Positions 23,818-34,090 are shown, numbered from the stretch's first letter. The stretch: DNA of 64,000 nt from Opitutales bacterium (GCA_030729385.1 JANQXM010000042.1:33254-97253), one strand, 5' to 3'. Numbers and translations are program-made. Notes: generated from the sequence alone by a model not told the origin.

Positions 23818-24228
23818 TCATTTCACTTCCTTAGTCCAATCCTCAATTGTAAGTCCAGCGACTCGGCTAAACTCTTTTGTGTTATTTGTGACTAGAGTCA
23901 TCGAGTGAGCACGCGAGATGGCGGCGATGAGCAGGTCGTTGGGACCGATGATTTCACCACGCTGTGCTAAGTCGGTGCGGATGTCGGCGTAGTGGGGGCT
24001 TACTTTCTCATCAAAGGACAGGCGGGTGAATGGTTTGACAAAGGCTTCAAGTCGGGCGGTGTTCTGGGCCTTCTGCTGGCTGCGACTCACGCCATAGAGT
24101 AGCTCCGCGTACACGATTTCGGGGATGTAAATCTCTTTCGGGCGAACCGCTAAGAGACGTTCTTTAATGTCTGGATGGCTGCCTTTGAGATAGAAGATGA
24201 CCGTGTTGGTATCGAGGCAGTATTTCAT
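23818..24228 (-). CDS. PIN-domain ribonuclease toxin (VapC-like)
   Basis: YCLDTNTVIFYLKG, IYIPEIVYAELLYGVSRS, IGPNDLLIAAISRAHSMTLVTNNTKEF. Confidence 0.9.
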   Translation of the reverse strand: MKYCLDTNTVIFYLKGSHPDIKERLLAVRPKEIYIPEIVYAELLYGVSRSQQKAQNTARLEAFVKPFTRLSFDEKVSPHYADIRTDLAQRGEIIGPNDLLIAAISRAHSMTLVTNNTKEFSRVAGLTIEDWTKEVK

Positions 24229-24461
24229 AGCGACTCTCGTGGGCTATCGGAGGCACTGTCCAGGTCGTCGTGCCTGCTAAAGCTCGGATCTTGGACGCTG
24301 CCGAAGAGTTCGAAATAGCCTTCCGGCCAAGATTGTCCTTCTTCCGCAGCAGCGCTGAGCTGTTCACAAGCCCAGCTGGATAAGGAGCGATTGGCCCGCT
24401 TGGCAGCCTGCTTGGCTTTTGCCTGAGTCTTCTCATCGATGTAGATTGTTAATTGTGCCAT
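24225..24461 (-). CDS. VapB-like antitoxin
   Basis: Small ORF overlapping vapC by 4 nt; LTIYIDEKTQAKAKQAAKRANRSLSSWACEQL ribbon-helix-helix-like. Confidence 0.75.
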   Translation of the reverse strand: MAQLTIYIDEKTQAKAKQAAKRANRSLSSWACEQLSAAAEEGQSWPEGYFELFGSVQDPSFSRHDDLDSASDSPRESL

Positions 24462-24524
24462 GCCATAAAGATGCAGCTTTGAGGTTAAAAATCAAGTATA
24501 AGTGCAAGTATATGTGGATTTGCC

Positions 24525-24603
24525 GTAGGGGCTTTGCTTGCGAAGCCCGCAGAGTAGGACTAGGGCTAGGTTAGTCCGCGGTCTGCGCAAGCGCAGCCCC
24601 TAC
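24525..24603. repeat. cluster of three REP-like palindromes (GTAGGG class)
   Basis: 24525-24550 (+) GTAGGG-GCTTTG-CTTG-CGAAGC-CCGC; 24554-24580 GTAGGACTA...TAGTCCGC; 24578-24603 (-) GTAGGG-GCTGCG-CTTG-CGCAGA-CCGC. Confidence 0.8.
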
Positions 24604-24667
24604 AATTGAATTACGTCATTCGACCATTAGGCTCCTAGCTAACATTCGTGTTGATTCGCGTTGATTC

Positions 24668-25048
24668 GTGGTTCCAAATCAGCGTGTAATGACCTCTAGC
24701 TACGCACTCTATCTCGACGACGTCCGTCATCCGCCACAGACGGGTGAGGATTGGGTCCTGGTTCGATCGGTGGCGGCGATGCTGGAGCTACTCGAAGCGC
24801 GCGGCATCCCGACTCTGGCTTCGTTCGATTACGAACTCGGGCGGACAGACCCTTCACATGATGGCGGAGATGCGGTAGCGAGTTTCTTGGAGTTTATCCA
24901 GTCGGTTGCAAATGCAGAAGAGCCGGTTGACGTGGAAGTTCGTTTGCATACCAGCTCAAGCTACGGTGCGACTCGGATGGCGGAGTTGTTGGGCAGCAGC
25001 TGTAATACTTGTTATGAAGCAGGAATTCGCCTCATGCATTCATACTAA
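24668..25048 (+). CDS. cyclic-phosphate-processing receiver (cREC)-like domain protein
   Basis: YALYLDDVRHPP...WVLVRSVAAM...ASFDYELGRTDPSHDGGDAV pattern. Confidence 0.65.
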   Translation: MVPNQRVMTSSYALYLDDVRHPPQTGEDWVLVRSVAAMLELLEARGIPTLASFDYELGRTDPSHDGGDAVASFLEFIQSVANAEEPVDVEVRLHTSSSYGATRMAELLGSSCNTCYEAGIRLMHSY

Positions 25049-25057
25049 TGGGGTAGT

Positions 25058-25077
25058 GGCGGTTGTCCCAACCGCCA
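25058..25077. repeat. palindromic repeat GGCGGTTGTCCCAACCGCCA (copy 2)
   Basis: Identical to 23717-23736. Confidence 0.85.
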
Positions 25078-25143
25078 TCAGTATCGGACTGGTCGAGCCC
25101 GGTTGAAAATTACAGCCCCATTTCTATGATTGGAAAACACTGA

Positions 25144-25680
25144 ATGGGAGGTAGATTGCTTGGTATGGAAACTATACTGGAAATCTTGCAGCGGCCATTT
25201 GTGATTGGGTTGATCATTGGATTGATCCTTATGTTCGTGGTGTGGTTGCGGTCGCTTAGTAAGATGAATGCGGCGAAGAAAGCGCATGCCAAAGAGAACC
25301 GTGAGTTGCTTGCAAAGGTCGGACGATTAGAGACACACATACGCATGCAAATGGAACTCAGTGCCGATGGAAGTGTGGCTGTAAAAGCCGAAGTCGAAGA
25401 GTTGAAGAAGCAGATCGAAAATTTACGTGTCTCCAACAACTCACTTTCAACCAAGCCAGGTCGTGCGGAGTTGCGGCAATTGCACCTATATGAGAAAGCG
25501 CTGAGTGTGATGCATGTGCGGGCACCTGGTTTTTCTGTCGCTTGGAGTGAAGCGATCCGAGACGCCGAAGCGGAACTGGAAAAAGAAGAGCGGGGTCTGA
25601 TGAAGTGGATCCGAAAGCCTTTTCAATTAGGAAAAGCCAGCACAGCCGAAGAGGTGACTGAAGTTGAGGAGACGCAGTAG
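25144..25680 (+). CDS. hypothetical protein with N-terminal TM helix and coiled coil
   Basis: FVIGLIIGLILMFVVWL followed by charged helical region. Confidence 0.6.
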   Translation: MGGRLLGMETILEILQRPFVIGLIIGLILMFVVWLRSLSKMNAAKKAHAKENRELLAKVGRLETHIRMQMELSADGSVAVKAEVEELKKQIENLRVSNNSLSTKPGRAELRQLHLYEKALSVMHVRAPGFSVAWSEAIRDAEAELEKEERGLMKWIRKPFQLGKASTAEEVTEVEETQ

Positions 25681-25756
25681 GCAACGAGTTGCACTGTGCA
25701 ATAAAAGCGGTCTGTCGTTGGCTCGTGCTTATGTAGATGATGGCTACTTCGTGAGG

Positions 25757-27475
25757 ATGACTGGCATAGCTTTAAATTATCTGTGGGCGTTCTGTGCTCT
25801 TTGTTTGGCGCATGCTGCCTTTGCTGTGGAGCATCCGGCGGTGGTTCATCGTGAGTTTAGCCATACAGAGGATGTTGGTTTTGGGAACAGTGTGTTCCTG
25901 GTGGGCGATGCGGAGTTGTTGGGTGCCAATGATCCGGCCAAAGGGATACAAATGCGTTACACCGCGGGTAATGTCTGGAAAGCAAATGTGGCGATTGAGC
26001 CACGTGCGGGGGCTTTGAATTATCAATTCGTCAGCCGTGCGACGGATCCTTCGGTGTATTGCGATTCCAGTAACACGTCCAATCTGAGTGCCGGGGATAC
26101 GCTTGTATTGGGCGATGATGCGCCTGCGCCTTATGAGGGAAAGACGATTTATTATTACAGCGCATGGGAGCAGGTGAATCTGTTCTATTGGTCAACGAGT
26201 GCAGGTGTATTTGTCGAACAAGCGATGGCCCGTGTGGGCGATGGTCGCAGCGAAGACGAAGGACTGTATAAGATCGCCGAGATTGGTGAGGCTGGTCGGG
26301 ACTTGATTTTCATTTTCAACAATGGCGATGGCTTGTGGGATAATGCCTTTGGTCAATCAGGGCAAAATTATGAAACGCCCTTAGATTTTATCTTCGTGCA
26401 GGACGGGCACGTCTTTAACTACTGGCCAGCAGCGGCGGTGTCCGCGCCCCGTTTCGAGACTCGCGCGGTCGCGTCCACGGTGGTCGGTATTGATGGGCGC
26501 AATATTAAGATTTATCTGCCTCGTGGTTATGACTCGCACCCGAACAGACGCTACCCGGTGCTCTATATGCATGATGGACAAAATGTCTTTTCACCGGGCG
26601 GTAGCTTTGGCAGTTGGGACGTCGATCTGACTGCGAGTGCCGAGATACAGATGGGTCGAGTGCGTGAATGTATCATTGTAGCGATTGATAATACTGAGGA
26701 CCGACTTTCTGAATACTTGCCGCCTACAGATGACTTCAATGGCACAGGTCGCTGCGATGATTACGCCAGTTTCGTTATCGATAATGTCCGACCGACCTTA
26801 GATGTGAATTATCGAACTTTGAATGACCCCAGCAATACGCTGTTGATGGGCTCGTCTTTTGGCGGCATCGCCACGATCTACATGGGTTGGGCGCACGCAT
26901 CGGTGTTTGGAAAGCTCGGAGTGCTGTCGCCCTCTTGGTGGGCGATACCGAATTTACGCAATCAAATGCACTCGGTAGACGCCCGCTCGGAGCGAGTCTT
27001 TCTCTATTGGGGGACCGAGGAGTCGTCCACTTCGGCTGACGCCGCAACTTGGTGGCCTCCGTTCCTTGATGGCTATGATATTTACCTGAGTCAGGGCTAT
27101 CATGTGGGTGGCGATTTCCTTTTGAGGGTAGGGTGTGGACTCGCTCACAATGAAGCTGCATGGGCGAACCAGATGGCAGAGGCGCTGGGCTTTCTCCTTG
27201 ATGTAAACGATTCACCCAATGAGTTGGCTTATGTTGAGGCGCGTCCAGCTGTAGAAATTGCTGTCAATGAAGGAGACGAGGTGAATCTTCAATTTACAGG
27301 GATCTCAGGCTATCGCTATGAGTTTGAATCGACGGATGATCTCACCGACTCAGAATCATGGAGTCTCGTGTCAGCACGCGTGACGAGTCGCTATTGGAAA
27401 ACGTTCTCGGTGAGCGACACCATAGAAGCAGAAGAAACTGCAGGTTTCTACCGTGTATCGGTAACGCTGGATTAG
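25757..27475 (+). CDS. secreted alpha/beta-hydrolase-fold esterase (putative esterase/enterochelin-esterase-like)
   Basis: Signal peptide at internal Met; YPVLYMHDGQNVF, NTLLMGSSFGGIATIY nucleophile elbow. Confidence 0.75.
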   Translation: MTGIALNYLWAFCALCLAHAAFAVEHPAVVHREFSHTEDVGFGNSVFLVGDAELLGANDPAKGIQMRYTAGNVWKANVAIEPRAGALNYQFVSRATDPSVYCDSSNTSNLSAGDTLVLGDDAPAPYEGKTIYYYSAWEQVNLFYWSTSAGVFVEQAMARVGDGRSEDEGLYKIAEIGEAGRDLIFIFNNGDGLWDNAFGQSGQNYETPLDFIFVQDGHVFNYWPAAAVSAPRFETRAVASTVVGIDGRNIKIYLPRGYDSHPNRRYPVLYMHDGQNVFSPGGSFGSWDVDLTASAEIQMGRVRECIIVAIDNTEDRLSEYLPPTDDFNGTGRCDDYASFVIDNVRPTLDVNYRTLNDPSNTLLMGSSFGGIATIYMGWAHASVFGKLGVLSPSWWAIPNLRNQMHSVDARSERVFLYWGTEESSTSADAATWWPPFLDGYDIYLSQGYHVGGDFLLRVGCGLAHNEAAWANQMAEALGFLLDVNDSPNELAYVEARPAVEIAVNEGDEVNLQFTGISGYRYEFESTDDLTDSESWSLVSARVTSRYWKTFSVSDTIEAEETAGFYRVSVTLD

Positions 27476-27564
27476 GGGGGTGCGGGTGCTTTCGACACTA
27501 CACGAGTTTTTCGAGAGATTGAGCTTACGCCGAGTGGTGCGCTCCGAGACGGAGCTGCGCTACC

Positions 27565-28335
27565 TCATTTTTGCGCGCGCTGAAACGCCACGCCGAGACC
27601 CATCAGGGTGAGGTCTTCGACGAATAAACTCTTTTGCGCCCAGTCCTTGGTCAAGTTGGCGATACTGCCGCCCGTGGAGAGGACGACTGGTGCGGTTTCG
27701 CCACGTGATTGCAGCTCGGCGGTCACGCGGGCGAGGAGGGCGTCGATCATACCGGAAAAGCCGACGGCGACGCCCAGTTTCATGGCGTGTATCGTGGACT
27801 TGCCGATCGCGCCTTCGACATTGAGTAGGTCCTCGGCTTTCAGTTCTGGGAGTAGTGCTGTCTGTTCGTGCAGGTATCTGGTCATCACGGCGAGACCGGG
27901 GGCGATGATGCCACCTTCGTAACCAGCGCTGGAAACGATGTCGAAGGTCACGGCAGTGCCCATGTCGATGACGATGGCGGGAATGCCGTAAAATTCTTGA
28001 GCAGCAATCGCGTTGGCGATACGGTCTTGTCCGATCTCCTTTGGCTTTGGATAGACTAAATCTAGCCCAGGGCAACTATCGCAAGTGAGGTGGAAGACCG
28101 GTCGAATCAGCGCTTCAAGGCTGGAGCAAAGCGATTGATTGATGTCCGGAACAACCGAACAAAAGGAAATGCCCGATATGTCTTCGCCTAGAGACATAAT
28201 GCGTTTCGTAAACTCCGCTGAAGGACCATGGTCAAAGTCATGGGTCGGGAAATGCCCCGTGGCGTTCACAGTTTGCCCATCCACTAAACCATAGTGGGTG
28301 CTGGTGTTGCCGACATCGATACAAAGTAAATTCAT
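27565..28335 (-). CDS. coaX: type III pantothenate kinase
   Basis: [35 protein letters not shown]. Confidence 0.93.
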   Translation of the reverse strand: MNLLCIDVGNTSTHYGLVDGQTVNATGHFPTHDFDHGPSAEFTKRIMSLGEDISGISFCSVVPDINQSLCSSLEALIRPVFHLTCDSCPGLDLVYPKPKEIGQDRIANAIAAQEFYGIPAIVIDMGTAVTFDIVSSAGYEGGIIAPGLAVMTRYLHEQTALLPELKAEDLLNVEGAIGKSTIHAMKLGVAVGFSGMIDALLARVTAELQSRGETAPVVLSTGGSIANLTKDWAQKSLFVEDLTLMGLGVAFQRAQK

Positions 28336-28387
28336 AATGTGTAATAGCTAAAAACTAAATATTTAGTCACGAGTGATTCGCAATTAG

Positions 28388-29422
28388 CTATTTTTTTAAA
28401 GTGACATCCCCTGCGCGAATGCTGTGTAAGGTGCCGGTTTCAGTTTTTAGTAGCAGTGCTCCGCTATTGTCGATGCCTGAGGCGATGCCAGAGATCTCCT
28501 TGCCGCCCATGATGGCGGTCACGTGTTGTCCGGCAAGTGCACTGAGTGGTGCCCAAGCTTCGGCGAGATCTTCGGTTGGGCTGTTGCCGATGGAGACATT
28601 GTAGGCTTTGTCGATGGCAGCGATGACTTGCGCGGCCACTTGGTTGAGTGGCAGTTCCTTGCCGTTGACGGCATAAAGACTGGTAGCGAGCTTGCGAATC
28701 GCCTCCGGGTATTTTGCCGGGTTGCTATTTACGTTGAGCCCGATGCCGAAAACGATGCTGCGGATGCTGTCTGCGTCCATCTTCGCTTCGGTCAACATCC
28801 CGGCAAATTTGCGACCATCGCAGTGGAGATCGTTGGGCCATTTGATTTTCAGGGGGGCTTTGGGCACCAAGCTTTGCAGTGCACGGCAAATATAGATCCC
28901 CGCCCAAAGTGTGAAGTGCTGGAGCTGCTGCGGTGGAATGTTGGGCTCGAAGACAACAGACAGGTAGAGATTGTCGGCTGATGCGCTGTGCCAGTCGCGA
29001 CCAAGGCGTCCGCGACCTTTGGTTTGGCAGCTAGATGTCACCGAGAAGGGACTTTTTCTTCGATGTGAGAGTTGTCGTTCGGCTTCGCTATTAGTGCTAT
29101 CGATGACAGGGAAGTAAATCACGTCCATGTCAGTGCCTGCTTTCTCTCCGTAGTAGCGGATCAATGCCGGATGTATGACTTCTGGCTCTTTGGCGAGGCG
29201 GTAACCTCGGTTACGGACGGCTTCGAACTCGAAACCTTTGTCGCGCAGCTTTTCCAGTTTCCCCCAAATCGCTGGTCGGGACATATTGAGCTGCTCGCCG
29301 AGTAAACTGCCGGAAACAAACCCCTCACCTGCATCAAGCAAAGCTTTGATAATGGTGTATTCGTCTTCGGTGGACGTGACTTCGCGGTATTCTGTGTCCA
29401 GCATTTCATGGGTTTTGATCAT
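28388..29422 (-). CDS. birA: biotin--[acetyl-CoA-carboxylase] ligase with N-terminal HTH
   Basis: [41 protein letters not shown]. Confidence 0.93.
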   Translation of the reverse strand: MIKTHEMLDTEYREVTSTEDEYTIIKALLDAGEGFVSGSLLGEQLNMSRPAIWGKLEKLRDKGFEFEAVRNRGYRLAKEPEVIHPALIRYYGEKAGTDMDVIYFPVIDSTNSEAERQLSHRRKSPFSVTSSCQTKGRGRLGRDWHSASADNLYLSVVFEPNIPPQQLQHFTLWAGIYICRALQSLVPKAPLKIKWPNDLHCDGRKFAGMLTEAKMDADSIRSIVFGIGLNVNSNPAKYPEAIRKLATSLYAVNGKELPLNQVAAQVIAAIDKAYNVSIGNSPTEDLAEAWAPLSALAGQHVTAIMGGKEISGIASGIDNSGALLLKTETGTLHSIRAGDVTLKK

Positions 29423-29545
29423 TTATTGCGCTATTGTTAAGCGCTAAATAGCGATGCAGTTTCTTCCGCGCGCATATTTTGTAATGGGTTTTTTATAATA
29501 ACTATCTGCTGTCTTTGGTCTTATGAAGTCGGCTGGTCAGTTATA

Positions 29546-30574
29546 TTGCTGTTGTTTCTAGCACTAAATGTGCATGGGAAAGTAGTGACGGCGTCGCTCA
29601 ACTTGGATGGTCAGGCGCCATTGAACGATATTGTTGTGACCATCGTTCCTCCCGTAGCTTCTAGTTCGAGCACAACTACACTGAGCGGATCCCTGCTTGT
29701 GGCGTTCGACATCGATACAGACCTTGATCAGGTTTCCAGCGTGAACGTGCTGAGTGGTGATATGGTTGGCTCACCACTGGAATTCATTAGCACGAGTTTC
29801 CTTCTCCGTTATAATATCAGCACATCAGGTAACATTGGGGTAGATATCTTCACGCCATCCCCGCCTTCAGTTGTGAATCCTGTGACTGGCGAGTTTGATG
29901 CAGCAGAACACACCTTTTTGATCAATGAAGGCATCTTATCTGGAGAGCTAACCCCATTTCTCTCCCCGACGAGCACATTTTCGACTGACTTTTCGATAGA
30001 ACCCTTTGGCGATTCCAGTAGTGGAACCGGAGTAGTCACCATTTCTTTGCAAAGCAGTGATGCCGTCTCGAAGACCTACTCGATTGAGATGCTGTATCCT
30101 GTGAGCACGACGACCCCATTGGATGTAGATGGGACACTAATCGATGTGGTTGTGTTGGGAGAGATCAAAGCGATCGGCACAGTGACTGTTCCTTTGCTTA
30201 CAGAGTTTGAATTGTGGCTTCAGGAGAATTCCCTTCCGAGCGCTCAATTCGAGGAGCTGAATCAGTTTGGCTTTGCCTTGGGTATTCAATGGGCGTTGGG
30301 CCTCAGTGCGAGCACCTCGCCTCAAAACTTTATGCCAGTGCTCGACGTCGTTTCACCGACCTCGACTCTCTACACGCTGGCATTGCCGGCGGGTGGCTCA
30401 GCTGGCGATCTAACGATTCTCTATGCCACGGATTTGGGGCAGCCATTTACAGTTCTTGATTCTGCAGCGGTCAGCGTAGGAAACCCGATTCCCGGGGGCA
30501 CCACTGGCTTGGTCACGATCACGCTACCTAGCTCGGGTCGCGGCTTTATCAAACTGAGCGCGACCGAGCCTTAG
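29546..30574 (+). CDS. hypothetical secreted protein
   Basis: TTG-start ORF with hydrophobic N-terminus and Ser/Thr-rich body; no family recognised. Confidence 0.5.
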   Translation: MLLFLALNVHGKVVTASLNLDGQAPLNDIVVTIVPPVASSSSTTTLSGSLLVAFDIDTDLDQVSSVNVLSGDMVGSPLEFISTSFLLRYNISTSGNIGVDIFTPSPPSVVNPVTGEFDAAEHTFLINEGILSGELTPFLSPTSTFSTDFSIEPFGDSSSGTGVVTISLQSSDAVSKTYSIEMLYPVSTTTPLDVDGTLIDVVVLGEIKAIGTVTVPLLTEFELWLQENSLPSAQFEELNQFGFALGIQWALGLSASTSPQNFMPVLDVVSPTSTLYTLALPAGGSAGDLTILYATDLGQPFTVLDSAAVSVGNPIPGGTTGLVTITLPSSGRGFIKLSATEP

Positions 30575-30604
30575 GGCATTCTTCGCCTAGTTTATCTCAT
30601 GGGG

Positions 30605-30632
30605 GTAGGGCGCGATTTCCGTATCGCGCCGC
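30605..30632 (+). repeat. REP-like palindrome GTAGGG-CGCGAT-TTCCGT-ATCGCG-CCGC
   Basis: Read directly; same architecture as other copies. Confidence 0.8.
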
Positions 30633-30650
30633 ATGAAAATGGAATACGGA

Positions 30651-31580
30651 CTATAGCCAGTCCAGGCCGATGTCTTTCCAACGGCTTTGGTGGATCGGGG
30701 CACCAGTTGAGATGAAGTCCAGCCCGAGCGTGCCAAGTTGTTGCAAGGAGCTTTGGGTGATGCCGCCACTGGCTTCGGTGCAGGCGCGTCCGTCGATCAG
30801 TCGTATGGCAGCTTCCAGTTCGTCGTTGGTAAAGTTGTCGAGTAGGATGATGTCGGCTCCGGCCTCAAGCACGGGGGGAATTTGATCGAGGGCATCGACT
30901 TCGACTTCAATCGCGAGGTCTTCACAGGCGTTGACGGCGAGCGAAACGGTATTGGTTAAGCGGTTGCCACCTGTAGCACCAGCTACGGCGAGGTGATTGT
31001 CCTTAAGCATCACTCGGTCAAAAAGCCCGATGCGGTGGTTGTGGCCGCCACCACAGGCAAATGCGTATTTCTGGAGCACACGGTATCCGGGCAAAGTTTT
31101 GCGGGTGTCGAGTAGGGCGGTGTCGCTGCCTTCGAGCGCTTGCACATAAGCATTGGTTTCAGTGGCAATACCGGAGAGGTGCTGGAGGAAGTTTAAAATG
31201 ACACGCTCAGCTTGCAGTAGCGGACCGGAGGGACCGTGGAGTGTGCCGAGGATGTCGCCTTTTTGGAGCGAGTCGCCGTCCTTAGAACTGGGTTCGAAGC
31301 TGCAGTTTTCATCGTAGGTGTTGAGCACGATGGGGATGAGCCCAAGGCCGCAGACGATGAGTGGCTCGCGTGCGGTCAATTGAGCGCTGCCTTGGGCACC
31401 TTCAGGCATGAGTGCGGTGGTGACGTCGCCGAGTCGGGCAGGGCGGACCGCGAGTCCGGCGCCGGCAAGGTCTTCGATTTTGGCGAGTCCAGCGAGTTGG
31501 CGCAGGTAGTCGTGGTCGAGGTCATCCCAAGCGAGTCGGGTGAGAAAAGTGTCTTTGGAATAGCGTCGGGCGTGACTCAT
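30651..31580 (-). CDS. nadC: nicotinate-nucleotide diphosphorylase (carboxylating)
   Basis: [45 protein letters not shown]; start set at [10 protein letters not shown] because the longer ORF start lies in a REP element. Confidence 0.93.
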   Translation of the reverse strand: MSHARRYSKDTFLTRLAWDDLDHDYLRQLAGLAKIEDLAGAGLAVRPARLGDVTTALMPEGAQGSAQLTAREPLIVCGLGLIPIVLNTYDENCSFEPSSKDGDSLQKGDILGTLHGPSGPLLQAERVILNFLQHLSGIATETNAYVQALEGSDTALLDTRKTLPGYRVLQKYAFACGGGHNHRIGLFDRVMLKDNHLAVAGATGGNRLTNTVSLAVNACEDLAIEVEVDALDQIPPVLEAGADIILLDNFTNDELEAAIRLIDGRACTEASGGITQSSLQQLGTLGLDFISTGAPIHQSRWKDIGLDWL

Positions 31581-31586
31581 TGTATT

Positions 31587-31674
31587 GGAGGGAAACGCTC
31601 CGTCGTTTCCGCAGTGGTCTGGAGGCCAATTCAACTTGGCGAGTCGCTACGGCAATGACGGAGCATTGCCCTCC
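31587..31674. repeat. inverted pair of REP-like palindromes (GGAGGG class)
   Basis: 31587-31612 (+) GGAGGG-AAACG-CTCCGT-CGTTT-CCGC; 31649-31674 (-) GGAGGG-CAATG-CTCCGT-CATTG-CCGT. Confidence 0.85.
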
Positions 31675-31695
31675 AGAAATAAATATTTATGCGAT

Positions 31696-32118
31696 TTAGT
31701 CGTAAGATTCGATTTTGCTGACTTTGCCGGTTTGCCGGTCGAAGATTACGCGCTTGAGCAGACGGGTGCGATCGGGGCTGACGCCGACCCCCGTGCCGAT
31801 ACCGACGCCAGAACCTCTGGTGCCAATACCACCTCCTAGTGAGACACCAAGTGAGGGCTTGATTTCACGGTATTCGCAAGCGACTTGCTTGCCTGCTGCG
31901 GTATCGACGGTGGCTTCGCGGCTCGGATCGCCGAGTGCCATGCGCACCATGTCTTGATCGAAGCCGACAGCGATTTGCCCTGTTCGGATCATTCGCTGCT
32001 CTCCGGGTGTGTAGGTCTTAAACAGGGCTTCGTTTTGATCGATACGTTTACTGGTCGATGCGCAACCAATGAAAAATAGAGAGAGTGCGAATACGAAAAA
32101 TGTGAGGACTGTTTTCAT
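31696..32118 (-). CDS. hypothetical lipoprotein
   Basis: Signal peptide with lipobox LFFIGCAS. Confidence 0.65.
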   Translation of the reverse strand: MKTVLTFFVFALSLFFIGCASTSKRIDQNEALFKTYTPGEQRMIRTGQIAVGFDQDMVRMALGDPSREATVDTAAGKQVACEYREIKPSLGVSLGGGIGTRGSGVGIGTGVGVSPDRTRLLKRVIFDRQTGKVSKIESYD

Positions 32119-32549
32119 GGCTGACTAGGTTCGAGTTTTTTGATCCAGAAACTTAGAGTATGCGATGACTCTAGCGACTGTCCGACTTCTCTCCAGTCAA
32201 ATGTTGCCTGTAGCTTTGGGTGCTTAATGTCGCCGCGTTTGTGCCAAAAGGAGTCCAGCGTGGAGTAGTCGGGGCCATTGTCCGCTCGGTTCACCGCGCA
32301 GAAGGCGGCATATTTGTAGTCGTAACGCATCGCTTGTGCTTCACGGGCTTCGAAGAAGCGGTGGCCGATGCCTTGTCTTCGGTATTCGGGTAACAATACG
32401 GATTCACCGAGGTAGTGTTGCTCGTAGGCGAGCGTGCCCTCGTAGAGATAGGGCCATTCACGGAAGACCTGAATGCGCAGTTCGGCTAAAGCTGTATTAA
32501 ACGGTGTGACTGCCGTGCCGCTGTGTGCAGTGACGGGGACTTCTGGCAT
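32115..32549 (-). CDS. GNAT-family acetyltransferase, apparently with internal deletion
   Basis: GESVLLPEYRRQGIGHRFFEAREAQA plus FWHKRGDIKHPKLQATFDWREVGQ; N-terminal YEGTLAYEQHYL joins directly to GESVLL. Confidence 0.7.
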   Translation of the reverse strand: MPEVPVTAHSGTAVTPFNTALAELRIQVFREWPYLYEGTLAYEQHYLGESVLLPEYRRQGIGHRFFEAREAQAMRYDYKYAAFCAVNRADNGPDYSTLDSFWHKRGDIKHPKLQATFDWREVGQSLESSHTLSFWIKKLEPSQP

Positions 32550-32550
32550 T

Positions 32551-34035
32551 TTATTTCGGTAGCTCGATCTCTGGTGCGTCGGTGAGCTCGTTGGATGTAT
32601 CCAGGTTCTTGAGGTGGACCTTCATTTCAAACAGATCGGTGCGTCGGTCAAGGCGCGGTGTGACAGAGCCGGAGGCACGTGACCGGTAGAGGTCTTCGGT
32701 GTCGATGTCGGTGACCAATAGCGTTTCTACATTGGAATCGGCAATGGCTTGGATGCCATCGCGCGCGAATTCGAAATCTGAGGGAGTAAAGACCGCCGCT
32801 TGACCGTAGTGGATGTCCATTGCGGGGACGCTGGGGAGGTTGCCGATGATCCCGGCAGTGGCGACGTAGAATTGGTTTTCGATCGCTCGGGCTTGGGCGC
32901 AGTAGCGCACACGGAGCTGACCATGACGATCGTCGGTGCAATAAGGGACGAAGAGAATCTCGACGCCTTGATCGGCGAGGTAGCGGCTGGCTTCAGGAAA
33001 TTCCACATCGTAGCAGATTTGCACGGCGATCTTTGCCTTTGGAGTCGGGAGGATGATGAGCTCATGTCCGCCTGAGATGCCCCAATATTTTTTCTCAGCA
33101 GGTGTAATGTGTAGCTTGGGCTGCGCGACGTAGCGACCGTCCGGATCGAAGATGAGGCATTCGTTTTGCAACTTGTCTTCGCGCTGGATGGGGTGACTGC
33201 CTCCGATGATATACACTCCATATTTACTGGCCATGCGTGACATCAGCTCGATGAAGGGCTCGGTGAATTCGGCCGCCAGCTTGCGGATGCCTTCGGGAGC
33301 AGAGAGCGGCTCGATGACGGAGAGTAATTGAACCGAGAAAAACTCAGGGAAGAGCACGAAGTCGGCTTTATAATCAGCCGCAGTCTCCACGAAATATTCT
33401 ACTTGGTTGGCGAAGTCGTCGAAGTTTTCAATCTTACGCACCTTGTATTGCACGCAGGCGATACGGACCTTGGAGGAGATCTCCTTAGGAGTGTAGTCCG
33501 GGTTGAGCCATTCAATGAGACTGGCGAGATTGTGGCTCATCGGATCGACGATGTAGTTACGCAAAATGCCTCGAACGAGGAAGCCCTGCTTGAGTTGGAA
33601 GCTAAGAACGTTGTCGTGAATCTCGCCGTCTTTAACTTTTTGAATATAGGCCTCGGGGCTTAGCTCTTTTTCATGCGTGGCATATCCGGAGATACGACCA
33701 CCGGCGAGTATGCGGCGTAAGTTGAGCTGTTTGCACAGGCGGCGTCGTGCCTCGTAGAGTGCGGCACCGATACCGCGACCTTGGCAGGCAGGGTCTACGT
33801 AGACATCGGCACCATAAAGGGTGTCGCCATGTGGGTCGTGGTTATGGAAGTAGCCACCATCGGTGATCCCGCCATAAGTATGCGCTCGGTATGGGTCGCG
33901 ACTGCTTTGGACGATGAGTGAGGCAACCGCGCCGACAATTTGCTCGTCGACGATCGCTACGAGCTGACCAGTCGGGAATAGCCTGAGGTGGTTTTGCAAC
34001 TGGCGTTCGCTCCAGACAACATTTTCTTCCGCCAT
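32551..34035 (-). CDS. bifunctional GNAT / carbon-nitrogen hydrolase (nitrilase-like) protein
   Basis: GNAT motif DPACQGRGIGAALYEARR; nitrilase motifs DFVLFPEFFSVQLL, KKYWGISGGHE, IAVQICYDVEFPE. Confidence 0.88.
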   Translation of the reverse strand: MAEENVVWSERQLQNHLRLFPTGQLVAIVDEQIVGAVASLIVQSSRDPYRAHTYGGITDGGYFHNHDPHGDTLYGADVYVDPACQGRGIGAALYEARRRLCKQLNLRRILAGGRISGYATHEKELSPEAYIQKVKDGEIHDNVLSFQLKQGFLVRGILRNYIVDPMSHNLASLIEWLNPDYTPKEISSKVRIACVQYKVRKIENFDDFANQVEYFVETAADYKADFVLFPEFFSVQLLSVIEPLSAPEGIRKLAAEFTEPFIELMSRMASKYGVYIIGGSHPIQREDKLQNECLIFDPDGRYVAQPKLHITPAEKKYWGISGGHELIILPTPKAKIAVQICYDVEFPEASRYLADQGVEILFVPYCTDDRHGQLRVRYCAQARAIENQFYVATAGIIGNLPSVPAMDIHYGQAAVFTPSDFEFARDGIQAIADSNVETLLVTDIDTEDLYRSRASGSVTPRLDRRTDLFEMKVHLKNLDTSNELTDAPEIELPK

Positions 34036-34090
34036 CAGCGGGAAGGCTTTTTTGTTTAATTCGATTAGGTGAGGGATGTCCTCGTGTTCA

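Noticed and set aside
24525-24603. Possible CRISPR array from clustered palindromes
   Set aside because: Palindromes differ in sequence, have no uniform spacers and no cas genes nearby; they fit REP elements.
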